From the NCBI RefSeq assembly GCF_029626265.1, contig NZ_JARUBN010000001.1, forward strand, positions 6,761,001-6,825,000: a DNA stretch of 64,000 nt, given 5' to 3'. The notes beneath the pieces are model-generated. The model was given only the letters and a program-made list of their open reading frames with translations. It was not told the DNA's origin and searched no databases. Every line of letters begins with the position of its first letter. Positions within the stretch are counted from its first letter, which is position 1. The translations under genes and the position numbers were made by a program. Origin of the DNA: Micromonospora sp. WMMD1102 (GTDB taxonomy: Bacteria; Actinomycetota; Actinomycetes; Mycobacteriales; Micromonosporaceae). Positions 27,063-35,660 of this stretch are shown here, in pieces.

Positions 27063-28407
27063 GGTGTGCTCCTACGGTCGGTGGATCGTCGGTTGCGTCG
27101 GGCGGTGCCTGCGCCGTCGTGCGCGGGTGCGTCTGCTGACCGGTGGTCCGGAAGATGTCGCGGGTGGCGGCGCGGCGGCGGGACGCCGCGCCGGGTAGGC
27201 CGTAGGCGGCCGGTTCGGCAGGCAATCCTGCGAAGGCGGCGGCTTCCGCGACGGAGACGAGGCTCATCCGGGCCTCGGACACCCATCGATTGGCCGCCGC
27301 GACCGCACCACGCCGGAGCCGGCGGCGGGTGAAGTGCGCCGACAGCAGCCCGAATCCGGAGCTGACATCAGCCGCCGCCGCGACGGCGGCGGCCTTGGTG
27401 GGGCCGGTGGCGACCGTGTGCACGGCGACGAGCAGGTGTGGTGCGTCGGCGTACTTCGCCCGCGCATGCCGGGCCAACTCGGCGGTGTACGGGTCGGTCG
27501 GGCCGGTACGTCGGCTCGGGCTCGATGGGCCGGGGGTGAGGATGTTCAGCACGCCGATGAGCAGCGCTCGCAACCCATCGGCGAGTAGGCCAGCGGCGCG
27601 GGCGGCCCCTCTCCGGCGGCGGGCGCGCTGGGGGTGGGTCATCGCGCGGCGTAGCAGCCGCAGCCGGTGGGCCGGTGCCCGGCCGAGGTGGACCTGCAGC
27701 AGCGCGCCGCCGGTGCGCCCGGCCGAGGCGAGCCCGCCGTAGACCGCCCGTAACCGGTCCTCCTCAGGCGTGCCCGCGTCCACGCCCCGGCGCGCTGGTG
27801 GAGAGGCGTCTTCGACCAACGGGAGCCATTCCGGCTGGGTGGGCCAGACCGCGAGGGCGGCGACGGCCCCGGTCGTCGGCACGGCCGGTGGGGTGGTCTG
27901 TTCGGCGCGCACGCCGGGCCAGCCGCGTTGCAGCAGCCGCACGACGGCGGTCGGGTTGACTCCGGGGGGCAGCCACAGCCCGCAGCGCATGCCGTCCGGG
28001 TCGGCGGTGACCTCCCAGACGAGCCGGGGCGGGCGCAGCGCCCACCGGCGCGGCGCGGGCAGCACGGTGGCGAGGAGCCGCCACAGGCCGATCGTCGCGG
28101 CCGGAGTGGCGGTCACCGGCGGGGTGATCTGCAGCCACCGTGCTCCGGCGGCGTGTCGTCGCCAGACGTGCCGCCGCCACACCGCCCACGCGAGCCGCAA
28201 GGCGATGAGCGCGACTAGGGCGGCGAGGAGCAGCAGCCACCGGTCGCGGAGGAGACGCCACACGGCGTCGGTGGCGTCGTCGCCCCAGGAGCCGCACAGC
28301 AACTCGCCCACAACCGAGTCGGGCACGCCGCCCTGGCCGGGCACACAGCCAGCAGGAGGCGCAGGAGATGACGGCGGGGATGCGGACAGCGTGAAGGAGG
28401 AAACCAT
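26767..28407 (-). CDS. membrane-anchored T4SS accessory protein
   Basis: 546 aa in the open frame. Residues 47-70 form a strong membrane helix (RWLLLLAALVALIALRLAWA); the cytoplasmic part includes VWEVTADPDGMRCGLWLPPG and the helical RYVDAPHLLVAVHTVA-like region. The last 98 residues overlap the coupling ATPase out of frame and are Arg/Pro/Gln-rich, unlike the rest. The natural C-terminus probably lies near 27070, and the extension suggests that the two genes were once one fused protein separated by a frameshift, or that a stop has been lost. Confidence 0.65.
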   Translation of the reverse strand: MVSSFTLSASPPSSPAPPAGCVPGQGGVPDSVVGELLCGSWGDDATDAVWRLLRDRWLLLLAALVALIALRLAWAVWRRHVWRRHAAGARWLQITPPVTATPAATIGLWRLLATVLPAPRRWALRPPRLVWEVTADPDGMRCGLWLPPGVNPTAVVRLLQRGWPGVRAEQTTPPAVPTTGAVAALAVWPTQPEWLPLVEDASPPARRGVDAGTPEEDRLRAVYGGLASAGRTGGALLQVHLGRAPAHRLRLLRRAMTHPQRARRRRGAARAAGLLADGLRALLIGVLNILTPGPSSPSRRTGPTDPYTAELARHARAKYADAPHLLVAVHTVATGPTKAAAVAAAADVSSGFGLLSAHFTRRRLRRGAVAAANRWVSEARMSLVSVAEAAAFAGLPAEPAAYGLPGAASRRRAATRDIFRTTGQQTHPRTTAQAPPDATDDPPTVGAHLEQVQDQGRRVEHPHRVPPVETGAPGRATRPGRQGHRRHQRRTADPSRDLPDRLPVPPPRARTDRHRQDDAADAHNPRRRAGRARRRRVRPGQGRPHP

Positions 28408-28452
28408 CGGGGACTCCGATCGGCGGTGGTGGAGGGAGGCTCGTGGGCCGGG

Positions 28453-30243
28453 TCAGCGGCGGCGGGCAGGCGGGCCGGTGACCGGGCCGGTGACGATCAA
28501 CTCGTGCTCTTCGGCGGAAGCGTGGCTGTGGAAGGCCACCCGGGCTGATCCCGCCGCGAGGAGCGCGTCTCCGCGCTGGCAGGACAGCAGGAACGCCCGC
28601 TCGCCGTCGGTGAGCCCGAACGCCTCGGCCACGGCGTCGATCGCCTGCGGCGCCTGCCGCAGCAACACCTGCGTAGCGGCGTTGGAGACGACGGCGCGGC
28701 CGGTCTTGGTGGCAAGCACGTCAGCGGCGTCCTGGGTCACCACGGTCAAGCCGACGCCGTACTTGCGGGCGGACTTGGCGAGGATCTCCAGGAACCGGCC
28801 GCCGCGACCGCCGGAGAGCAGTTTCCACGCCTCGTCGACCAGCACCATCCGCAGCACGTCCGGGCGAGCGCCGGAGGCGGTCGCGCCGCGTACGGTGCGC
28901 CAGATCGTGTCCAGGGTGAGCAGCGTGCCGACCGGGTGAAGTTGCTCGGGTAGGTCCTTGATGGCGAAGACCACGAGGTGTCCTTGCGCGGGTGTGGTGG
29001 TCGGTCCGTCGAACAGGCCCTTCATGCTGCCGGCGACGTATGGGTGCAGGAGGGCGGCGACTCTGCGGCCGGCGTCGTCGGTGTCCTCCAGCGCGGCCAT
29101 CACATCGCCGAGGAGCGGCGGCGGTCGTCTCCAGGTGCGCGGGTCGGTGGTGATGCCCTTGCCCCGGTACGCGGCCAGCACCGCCACATCGAGCGATCGG
29201 GCCTCGTCGCCGGGCAGCGGTGCGCTGGCGGCGGTGTCACCGCTGCCCATCACGGTCACGAGCGTGTGCATGAACCGTGCCCGGTCGTTGAGGGCGTCGT
29301 CGTCGGGTGGCAGGTCGAGAGGGTTGATCTTCACCCCTGGCGCGCCGAGGCGGATGACCGTGCCGCCGACCGCGTCGGCCAGCCGTAGGTACTCGTCTTC
29401 GGGGTCGATGACGAACGCCTCCACCCCGAGGCACAGGTTGCGCAGCAGGTCGAGCTTGGCCAGGTACGACTTGCCTTCCCCGGAGCGGGCGAGGATGACA
29501 GCGTTGTAGTTGGACTGCGCCCACCGGTCCCAGACCACGACTCCGGCCGAGTGCAGGTTGAGCCCGAACAGCACACCCATGCCGCTGTCTACGGCGGTGT
29601 CGGGCAGGTCGGGGCTGGTGAACGGAAAGGCTGCGGCGAGAGCGTCGGTGTCGAAGACCCGTTTCATCCCGAGCGCGTCGAACGCCAGCGGAAGACCGCT
29701 GATCCAGCCCTGCAACTGCCGCCACGTCACCGGTGCGGTGTCCAGCAGCAGGGAGGCGGCCAGGGACCGCACCTCGGCCACCCGGTCGGCGAGGTCGGCG
29801 GGGCTGATGCCATGCACGGTCAGGTACAGGCCGAGCCGGAACAACCTCGCTTCGCCTCGCGCGACACGGCCGGCTAGCTCGGCGGCGTCGGCCGCGGCGG
29901 CGTCGAGTTCGGGATCGTCGAGGCGGCCCTTGGCCGCGTCGTGGCGGCGGGAGGACTCGAACCGGCCACGCTGCTTGCGCAACCGCTGCGAGGCCACCGC
30001 CGGCGGGACCGGCTCGATGTGGAAGGCGGCGTCGACCAGGCCGGGGTAGGACAGGATCGGCTCGGCCCATCCGGGGCCGACCTCGGCCGGGTAGCCGACG
30101 ACGGCAAGCGTGGCGGTGTAGCCGTCCCCGACCCGCACGAACCGGCCGTCGACCTCAACGGCATCTGGGGAACCGGGCAGGATCGTGGCCGATGCGGGAA
30201 CGGCACGCCGCCGGTTCGGCAGCAGCGCGGAGAACAGGCTCAC
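28453..30243 (-). CDS. VirB4-like conjugation ATPase
   Basis: 596 aa. Walker A SGEGKSYLAK near residue 252, Walker B MVLVDEAWKLLSGGRGGRFL near 467 and the VVTQDAADVL motif are those of VirB4/TrbE/TraC ATPases that power T4SS assembly. The N-terminal 200 residues carry the typical non-ATPase part (YTATLAVVGYPAEVGPGWAE). Somewhat shorter than Gram-negative VirB4 but normal for actinobacteria. ATGA-coupled to the PrgI-like gene. Confidence 0.92.
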   Translation of the reverse strand: MSLFSALLPNRRRAVPASATILPGSPDAVEVDGRFVRVGDGYTATLAVVGYPAEVGPGWAEPILSYPGLVDAAFHIEPVPPAVASQRLRKQRGRFESSRRHDAAKGRLDDPELDAAAADAAELAGRVARGEARLFRLGLYLTVHGISPADLADRVAEVRSLAASLLLDTAPVTWRQLQGWISGLPLAFDALGMKRVFDTDALAAAFPFTSPDLPDTAVDSGMGVLFGLNLHSAGVVVWDRWAQSNYNAVILARSGEGKSYLAKLDLLRNLCLGVEAFVIDPEDEYLRLADAVGGTVIRLGAPGVKINPLDLPPDDDALNDRARFMHTLVTVMGSGDTAASAPLPGDEARSLDVAVLAAYRGKGITTDPRTWRRPPPLLGDVMAALEDTDDAGRRVAALLHPYVAGSMKGLFDGPTTTPAQGHLVVFAIKDLPEQLHPVGTLLTLDTIWRTVRGATASGARPDVLRMVLVDEAWKLLSGGRGGRFLEILAKSARKYGVGLTVVTQDAADVLATKTGRAVVSNAATQVLLRQAPQAIDAVAEAFGLTDGERAFLLSCQRGDALLAAGSARVAFHSHASAEEHELIVTGPVTGPPARRR

Positions 30244-31166
30244 AGGTCGTCACCTCCAACAGGCGTGCCGTAGGGAGTGCGGGCCGGGGCAGTGGGGTCG
30301 AGACTGGCCGCGAGTCGCACCGCCGCGTCCGGCCCGTCCAGCACACGGGCGGGAACCTCGCAGCCGCCGAGGGCGCGCACTCCCTCGGCCGCTGCGTGCG
30401 CGGTATGGTGCGCGCCGCGTCGGCCGCGCACGGCAACGGTGACCTGCCGGTGCAGCAGCTCGCGCTGCCCGGCCAAGTCATCGAGGAACGCCACGTGCGC
30501 GCGGGCGGCCTGTTCCAACGCCGGGTGCGGCAGCCCGGGGGCGGCAGCGAGGAACCGGTCGACGAGGTAGGCCAGGTCAACCCGCTGCGCCCGCACCACG
30601 ATCTGCGCCGGCCCGTCGAGACTGTGCAGCCACCGCGCGAACCCGGCCACCAAACCGTTCTGCTCTCCCGGGGTCCGCAGCCCGAACGCCACCGTCGAGG
30701 CCGCGACCAAACCAACGGTGCCGTCTGAGCCGAGGTCGATCAGCCCTTCGCTGGTGACGCCTCGGGCGGGCAGCCGCAGCGGTGCGGGCAACGGCAGCCG
30801 GTCACCCGGCCCGGCGCTGGTCTGTACCCACGCCGGAGCCGGGATGACCGGTCCCTCAGCCGGCACCAGCCGACGCGGACTGCGGCGGTGCCGCAGCGCC
30901 GCGAGGACCCAGGCGTCGAGACTGAGGCCGTCACGGCGGCCGACCGCGAGCAGGAACGCCCCGGCCGCGATCGGCATCGCTCCCGCGACGAACAGCAGCG
31001 GATGCACGAGCGTCGCCACCGCCGTCCACGCCGCGTAGAGCAGCAGGCCCGTGACGGCCAGGATCACCAACTGCCGGCCGGACAGGTTGAACGCGATCCT
31101 GTCCGGCCGCTCGATGTCTGCGGGCACCCGAGCCCTCATCGGAGCCTCGTCGCCGCGGCGGCTCAT
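30240..31166 (-). CDS. PrgI-family T4SS membrane protein
   Basis: 308 aa. After RVPADIERPDRIAFNLSGRQ come two membrane helices at about residues 32-50 and 52-72 (LVILAVTGLLLYAAWTAVAT, LLFVAGAMPIAAGAFLLAVG), the PrgI pattern, then a large cytoplasmic domain. It precedes VirB4 as is usual; PrgI proteins stand in for VirB3 in Gram-positive T4SSs. Coupled to both neighbours by ATGA overlaps. Confidence 0.88.
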   Translation of the reverse strand: MSRRGDEAPMRARVPADIERPDRIAFNLSGRQLVILAVTGLLLYAAWTAVATLVHPLLFVAGAMPIAAGAFLLAVGRRDGLSLDAWVLAALRHRRSPRRLVPAEGPVIPAPAWVQTSAGPGDRLPLPAPLRLPARGVTSEGLIDLGSDGTVGLVAASTVAFGLRTPGEQNGLVAGFARWLHSLDGPAQIVVRAQRVDLAYLVDRFLAAAPGLPHPALEQAARAHVAFLDDLAGQRELLHRQVTVAVRGRRGAHHTAHAAAEGVRALGGCEVPARVLDGPDAAVRLAASLDPTAPARTPYGTPVGGDDL

Positions 31167-33205
31167 CGCTGATCACCCCTCGGCTTCGATGACCGGCGCC
31201 GCATTGGAGCGGACGACCGGGCCGGCGGCGGGGACGGGGACGGGGACGGGCCGGAACGGACGGCGGTCGGACCCGCCGACGTCGCACCAGCCGCCGGGGA
31301 CGGCCTCGCTGCCGGGGACGGGGCCGCCGACCGCCGACCGTCCGGGGACGGCGGTACGGACGGGGCCGGTGAACGGGGCCGGGGCGTGCTGGTGGCCGGT
31401 GCCCGGCGGGTGGCGGCCACGGGCGGGGCCGCCGGGGTGCCCGCGTTGGTGGCGGCTCGCCCGCTCGGGGCGGCCCACTTCGCCGCCGTGGGCCGTGTCG
31501 CCGGGGTCGACGCACGTCGTGACCCGCCGGCTGCCGATGCGGCCGGAGCTGCGGAGAACACCGGTGTGACCGGGGCAGGAGGCCGGCGCGGCGCGGTCTG
31601 CGGCGCTGGCGCGGCCGAGAACGTCACCGCCGGTACCGGACCGCCGGCCGGAGGTTCCGGTGCCGTGGAAGCCGCGTCGCTGAAGGCGACTCGCGCCGGT
31701 GGCAGCGCCGGGGACGACGGACTCGGCTGGGGCGGGGACGGGTGGGAAAACTGCGCGGCCGGGACACCACCGGACGGCGCAGGCGTTGGTGTGGACGGGG
31801 TCGCCGGGTGGCTGAAGGTGGGTGCGGCGTTCGTCCCGGACGGCGCGGACAGCGGTGTGTGGGTGACCGGGGCGTGGCTGAAGGCCACCGGCCCCAGCGG
31901 GGACGGCCGGACGGGAGCCGGCCCCGGCCGAGGCGGACGAGGGCCACCGGGCAACGGACGGGGGCCAGGCGGACGAGGTGTCGTCCGTCCGGCCTCCCGC
32001 GCCGCGCTCGCACCGCCCAGCAAACCGGCTGCCGCGCCAAGCGTCTTGATCATCAGGAAGGCGTGCACGAGCTGACCGATCAGCCCTCGGCCGCTGCGCT
32101 GTCCGAGCGGGCCGAGGATGAACTGCCGCATCCAACCGGGCAGCTTGATCAGCAGCCACAGCATCGTCAGGCAGACCATGATGCCGAGGAGTCCGGCCCT
32201 GGTAGCGGGTACGCCCATCACGGTCGGCCCGGCGGGGGTGAGGAACACCTTCACCGTGGCCATGACAACGACGGCCTGACCGAGTTGCAGACCGAGGCAG
32301 GCCAGGATGCAGCGCCACCACAGGTGGGCCACGCCCTCGCTGAGCGGGCTGGCGTGGCAGATCAACGCGGCCGGCGCGAGACCGAACAGGATGATCAGGG
32401 CGGCGAGCCGCAGCACGAACGTAAACTCCAGGATCAGGCACATCACGATCACGGCGATGGCCATCAACACCATCAGGAACCCGTCGCCTTGCAGGGCGTT
32501 GTCCACGATCCGCCGAATCGCGGTCGCGGCGGTCGGACCGTCGATCGTGTTGCCCGCGATAGCGATCGTGAGCGCGTTGGTCAGCTCGATGGCCTTCTCG
32601 CCGAGGATCAGGCTGCAATTGGCGAGAACCACGCCCACGGCGATGCGGGGTAGCACCTGCTTGAGCCCGTACTGGGTTTGCAAGGTCTCCCGGGCGGTGA
32701 CCAGGAACCCTCCGGCGACGATGAACAGCACGACGACGCCGTTGGCGACGATCAGACTGGTCGTCCAGATCGCCTTGACCTGCTCATTGCTGGTGAGGTC
32801 GGGGGTCGACAGCCACGACGCGCCGAGGGCTTCCATCACCGGCTGGAGGGCCTGCTCAGCGGCCCACACGGCCAGGTCCACAACGGCCTTGCGGACCTGG
32901 CCGCCGATGTCATACCAGGCCGGATCATCGCCGACAGAGGGCTGGCCCGGACTCGGAGCCGGGCCGGGCGTGGGCGCGGGTGCTGCCGGCGGGGACGGCT
33001 CCACGCCCGGCGGGCGGACGCCCGGGTCAAACACGCCAGGCGTCGGTGTGCCGGGTGCGGTGGAGGGCGGGCTGGGTGCCGGGCTCGGCTCGGCGTGCGC
33101 CGGTCCGGCCCAGGCGAGGGTCAGGCCGGCGAGGATCGCCACGCCGAGCAGCAGCAACGCCACCGGTCGGACCGTGCGGCGGGATGGGATCGCGAGGGCG
33201 CTCAT
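31163..33205 (-). CDS. VirB6/TrbL-like polytopic channel protein with FS-repeat tail
   Basis: 680 aa from ATG 33205, which overlaps the pilin stop (TGATG). A signal segment (ALLLLGVAILAGLTLAWAGP), a Pro-rich extracellular linker, then six or more membrane helices at about 140-400 (TSLIVANGVVVLFIVAGGFL; IAVIVMCLILEFTFVLRLAA). The last ~280 residues are Pro/Ala/Ser-rich and repeat a short VAFSHAP, PTFSHPA, AQFSHPS, VAFSDAA, VTFSAAP, PVFSAAP motif at irregular spacing. The membrane part fits the VirB6/TrbL inner-membrane pore. The tail role is unknown. Confidence 0.82.
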   Translation of the reverse strand: MSALAIPSRRTVRPVALLLLGVAILAGLTLAWAGPAHAEPSPAPSPPSTAPGTPTPGVFDPGVRPPGVEPSPPAAPAPTPGPAPSPGQPSVGDDPAWYDIGGQVRKAVVDLAVWAAEQALQPVMEALGASWLSTPDLTSNEQVKAIWTTSLIVANGVVVLFIVAGGFLVTARETLQTQYGLKQVLPRIAVGVVLANCSLILGEKAIELTNALTIAIAGNTIDGPTAATAIRRIVDNALQGDGFLMVLMAIAVIVMCLILEFTFVLRLAALIILFGLAPAALICHASPLSEGVAHLWWRCILACLGLQLGQAVVVMATVKVFLTPAGPTVMGVPATRAGLLGIMVCLTMLWLLIKLPGWMRQFILGPLGQRSGRGLIGQLVHAFLMIKTLGAAAGLLGGASAAREAGRTTPRPPGPRPLPGGPRPPRPGPAPVRPSPLGPVAFSHAPVTHTPLSAPSGTNAAPTFSHPATPSTPTPAPSGGVPAAQFSHPSPPQPSPSSPALPPARVAFSDAASTAPEPPAGGPVPAVTFSAAPAPQTAPRRPPAPVTPVFSAAPAASAAGGSRRASTPATRPTAAKWAAPSGRAATNAGTPAAPPVAATRRAPATSTPRPRSPAPSVPPSPDGRRSAAPSPAARPSPAAGATSAGPTAVRSGPSPSPSPPPARSSAPMRRRSSKPRGDQR

Positions 33206-33648
33206 CAGGCCACCCACGCGCGGACGATGGTCACGAGCAGCGGCGCGAGCAGCGCGAGGGCGTAGCCGATCGCGGCCGACCGCAGGGTGACCTTGGCCTT
33301 CTCAATCTCGCCGGGATCGCCGTTAGCGGCCATGTAGCGCAGCCCAGCGACGGTCAGGAACAGCGTGGCGACCGAGAGAAGGATGCCGACTAGCCAGGCA
33401 CGGATGTTCTCCGCGACCTCCTGGATTGACTCAGCGGCCAGCACCACCGCAGCGGGCTCGGCCGCGTACGCCGCGCCGGGTACGGCGACGAGGGCCGCCG
33501 TGACGGCTGCGGCATTGAGTAGGGCCAGCCCGGCGCGGGCTGCCCGAAGACGGTATCGACGCAGGCGGCGGACGGGCCGTCCGCGCCTGCCGGCCCCGAG
33601 ACGGCGGCGGGCCGCCGCCTCGGGGCGCGGGAAGGCGTTGCGGTTCAT
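33205..33648 (-). CDS. VirB2-like pilin/channel subunit
   Basis: 147 aa from ATG 33648 (GGAGG upstream). A long basic N-terminal region, a hydrophobic signal (ALLNAAAVTAALVAVPGAAY ending AYA), then two membrane helices (WLVGILLSVATLFLTVAGLR and AAIGYALALLAPLLVTIVRA) separated by the short GDPGEIEKAK loop. This is the TrcC/VirB2 topology. First gene of the T4SS proper; a shared 38-bp element lies about 230 nt upstream. Confidence 0.82.
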   Translation of the reverse strand: MNRNAFPRPEAAARRRLGAGRRGRPVRRLRRYRLRAARAGLALLNAAAVTAALVAVPGAAYAAEPAAVVLAAESIQEVAENIRAWLVGILLSVATLFLTVAGLRYMAANGDPGEIEKAKVTLRSAAIGYALALLAPLLVTIVRAWVA

Positions 33649-33876
33649 GGGATTGGGCACCTCCGGTGCGCACGCCTGGGCAGCCCGCAGCGGGGCATGG
33701 GGTGCGCGAGTGGGCTTGGCGAAGGCGGGACCGGGCGATGCGCTCGCGGGTGACCTGTGATGCCGACCGGCGCGGCCGTCCTCCTCACCAGCAATGGCGG
33801 TGGGCCGGGAACCGTGCGGGGTGTCAGCGCCGTCAGCGGGTCCGGTCGGAGCAGGTTCCTGCGCGGAAGAGTCCCG

Positions 33877-33914
33877 CACTAGGGGATTACAAATCCGAGC
33901 CTCAGATTGGAAAC
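33877..33914 (-). promoter_or_regulatory. 38-bp conserved element, copy 1 (upstream of T4SS operon)
   Basis: On the minus strand it starts GTTTCCAATCTGAGG and ends TAATCCCCTAGTG. It matches 38890-38927 at 35 of 38 positions, in the same orientation relative to the downstream operon. The three differences are all T/C and spaced exactly 6 bp apart. It lies just beyond the stop at 33935 and about 230 nt before the pilin gene. Promoter or activator site is inference. Confidence 0.7.
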
Positions 33915-33934
33915 CCACAGCTCAGGACGGCTGC

Positions 33935-34756
33935 TTACGGACGCTTCCGAGCGGTTGGCATGTCGAGAACCAGGGTCGCGGTGGCCTCGTTGACCACTTC
34001 GGCGTACGGGTCGGACAGCTCGCCGGACTCGATCGCGGCCTTGAGCCGGGCGACGGCAGCCGTGCGGCGCTTGTAGAGGTTCCAGCGGGGCTGGCCGGTG
34101 CGTTCGGCGTAGGCGGTGAGGCTGACCTCTTCCAGGTAGGTTGCGCCGATCAGTTCCGCCTCCTGGACGGTGATGACCTCGGCGGTAACCGCGCAGGCGA
34201 GGACGAGATCCGGGTGTCCGTACGGGGCCGGCGGCAGCACCGAGCCTGGCGCGTGGTTCGGCGCCCCGGACGAAGCAGGCTCCAGGTCACGCAGCTCGGC
34301 GCGGGCCTTGGAGAATGCCGCCGACAGCAGGTTCCCGACCACACCCGGCCTGGCCACATCGACCGTGCCAAGAGCGCGCAGGAAGTGCTCGACTATGGCA
34401 GCCTGCACATCCCCGGAGAACACCTTGGCCAGCAGGTACGCCTTGAAGCGCAGGCCCGGCAGCGCGACGCCAACGGCACCGGCACGCCACGCCGGATCAC
34501 CGCTACGGGCGCGCTGCACGAGCAGCCGCCACGCCGCGTCCCGGGCGGCGTAGCCACAGGACGGGTGCATCAGGATCGCCGACAGCTCAGGCAGGGCGAT
34601 GGCCCGCCGGGGCAGGCCGTGACCGAGGCTGCGGCCGTCCACCGACAGCGGGCTCGGCCCCTGCCCCATCAGCCGGAACCGGCACTCGATGTCGTTGAGC
34701 AGCGTCTCGCCCCGCCGTGCGGCGGCCGGCTCGGCGGTGGGGGTACGACGGTCCAT
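33935..34756 (-). CDS. sigma-region-4-like ICE regulatory protein
   Basis: 273 aa from ATG 34756 (GAGGGAG upstream). The C-terminal part (LIGATYLEEVSLTAYAERTG, then QPRWNLYKRRTAAVARLKAA) resembles sigma-70 region 4, and a helical middle (FSGDVQAAIVEHFLRALGTV) could match region 2. No strong full-length sigma signature. It is the promoter-proximal gene of the minus-strand conjugation operon, behind a dense array of TGTTCAA sites, so a role in transfer control is likely. Confidence 0.6.
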   Translation of the reverse strand: MDRRTPTAEPAAARRGETLLNDIECRFRLMGQGPSPLSVDGRSLGHGLPRRAIALPELSAILMHPSCGYAARDAAWRLLVQRARSGDPAWRAGAVGVALPGLRFKAYLLAKVFSGDVQAAIVEHFLRALGTVDVARPGVVGNLLSAAFSKARAELRDLEPASSGAPNHAPGSVLPPAPYGHPDLVLACAVTAEVITVQEAELIGATYLEEVSLTAYAERTGQPRWNLYKRRTAAVARLKAAIESGELSDPYAEVVNEATATLVLDMPTARKRP

Positions 34757-35348
34757 GGTGGTACTCCCTCGTGATGACCGTGTGCCGTCCGGCGGGAGTG
34801 CCGGTCGGCGCTGAGCCACCACGCCACCAGGGCCTTTGAACAGATCATGAACACTCGAATCTTGTTCAAGCCGTCGCCACGCGTGTTCAACCCGGCCATT
34901 GCCGATCCCTGTCAATGCGCCTCGACGTCACGCCGGCCGACAACCGGAGCCGAGGTGTTCAACCCGTGGTCAGGCTGTTCAAGACCCTCGGCGCCGGCGC
35001 CGGCCGCGGCCCGCGTCGGAGCGGCACCGTTGAACACGCGCCGCCCACGTGGCAGCCATGGGCGTGAGGCAGGAGGGTCACGAGCGGCCCTCGCCTGGCG
35101 CGCCCACGTACCATCACGATCTTGTTCAAGGTCCCGAGGTGGCTAACCGCTCGCGCCGGCCCGGCAATACTGGAGGAGGTTCTGGCTGGTCTTGCCGAGT
35201 ATGCGTTGGACGTCACCCGGCTGCCTGCGCCGCCCGGCATGGACGGACTACGCACCTTCCAGCCAAGGCTGACTGACTGATGGAGTGGGTCCGTCAAAGT
35301 TGAGTCTTCCGCACGTGGCCGTAGATTCCGCGAAGGTGTCGAGGCCGT
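34757..35348. other. regulatory intergenic region
   Basis: 592 nt between divergent operons. It holds the TGTTCAA array and one plus-strand coding-looking scrap near 35170-35279 (LAGLAEYALDVTRLPAPPGM, ending at a TGA at 35279) that may be the C-terminus of a lost gene. Confidence 0.5.
34835..35130. promoter_or_regulatory. array of TGTTCAA sites
   Basis: Copies in either orientation at about 34835, 34862, 34884, 34956, 34976, 35030 and 35122, plus a weaker one at 34847. Two are the perfect palindrome CTTGTTCAAG (34861-34870 and 35121-35130). Further copies occur at 38714, 38735 and 38838 and at the coupling ATPase start (27055). Dense multi-copy operator or partition/origin-type iteron cluster is inference. 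Confidence 0.65.
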
Positions 35349-35660
35349 TTGCGGGTCGGCGGATTGCGTACGCTGTTCAGCGCAGGCACGCCGATCGGGT
35401 TCCACAAGGCCACACCGCCGTGGAAAACTCGCCGGATTCGCCTCCACCTACGCCGAGTGAGGGAGTTCCGTCCGGTGGATCTTTATCGCCTTCTAAGCGT
35501 TCCGGCTCCGGTCGCAGTCAAGTCGTCCGAGGCAGCGACCCCTTCCCGGGTGCCGGGGATGACCGATCCCCACCCTCGCCTGATGACTCGGTTCACCGAA
35601 TCAGTCGAAAGTACCGATGAAGAGCGGTCCGGCGCGCTCCTGGGTTCGGTCGCGCCTTGA
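35349..35660 (+). CDS. possible RiPP precursor coupled to the ATP-grasp gene
   Basis: 103 aa from TTG 35349. The stop TGA overlaps the ATP-grasp start (TTGA at 35657-35660), which argues that this frame is the translated one; its GC3 is also higher by eye than that of the overlapping frame from 35285. The C-terminus is rich in Thr/Ser with Asp/Glu (RLMTRFTESVESTDEERSGA), the residue types joined by ester or amide bonds in graspetides. No known leader family is recognised, so the precursor role is inference from position and composition. Confidence 0.45.
   Translation: MRVGGLRTLFSAGTPIGFHKATPPWKTRRIRLHLRRVREFRPVDLYRLLSVPAPVAVKSSEAATPSRVPGMTDPHPRLMTRFTESVESTDEERSGALLGSVAP

Noticed and set aside
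31173..32618. 481-codon minus-strand frame overlapping the TrbL-like gene
   Set aside because: Shadow frame, Arg/Pro-rich, whereas the 680-aa frame has clear membrane helices.
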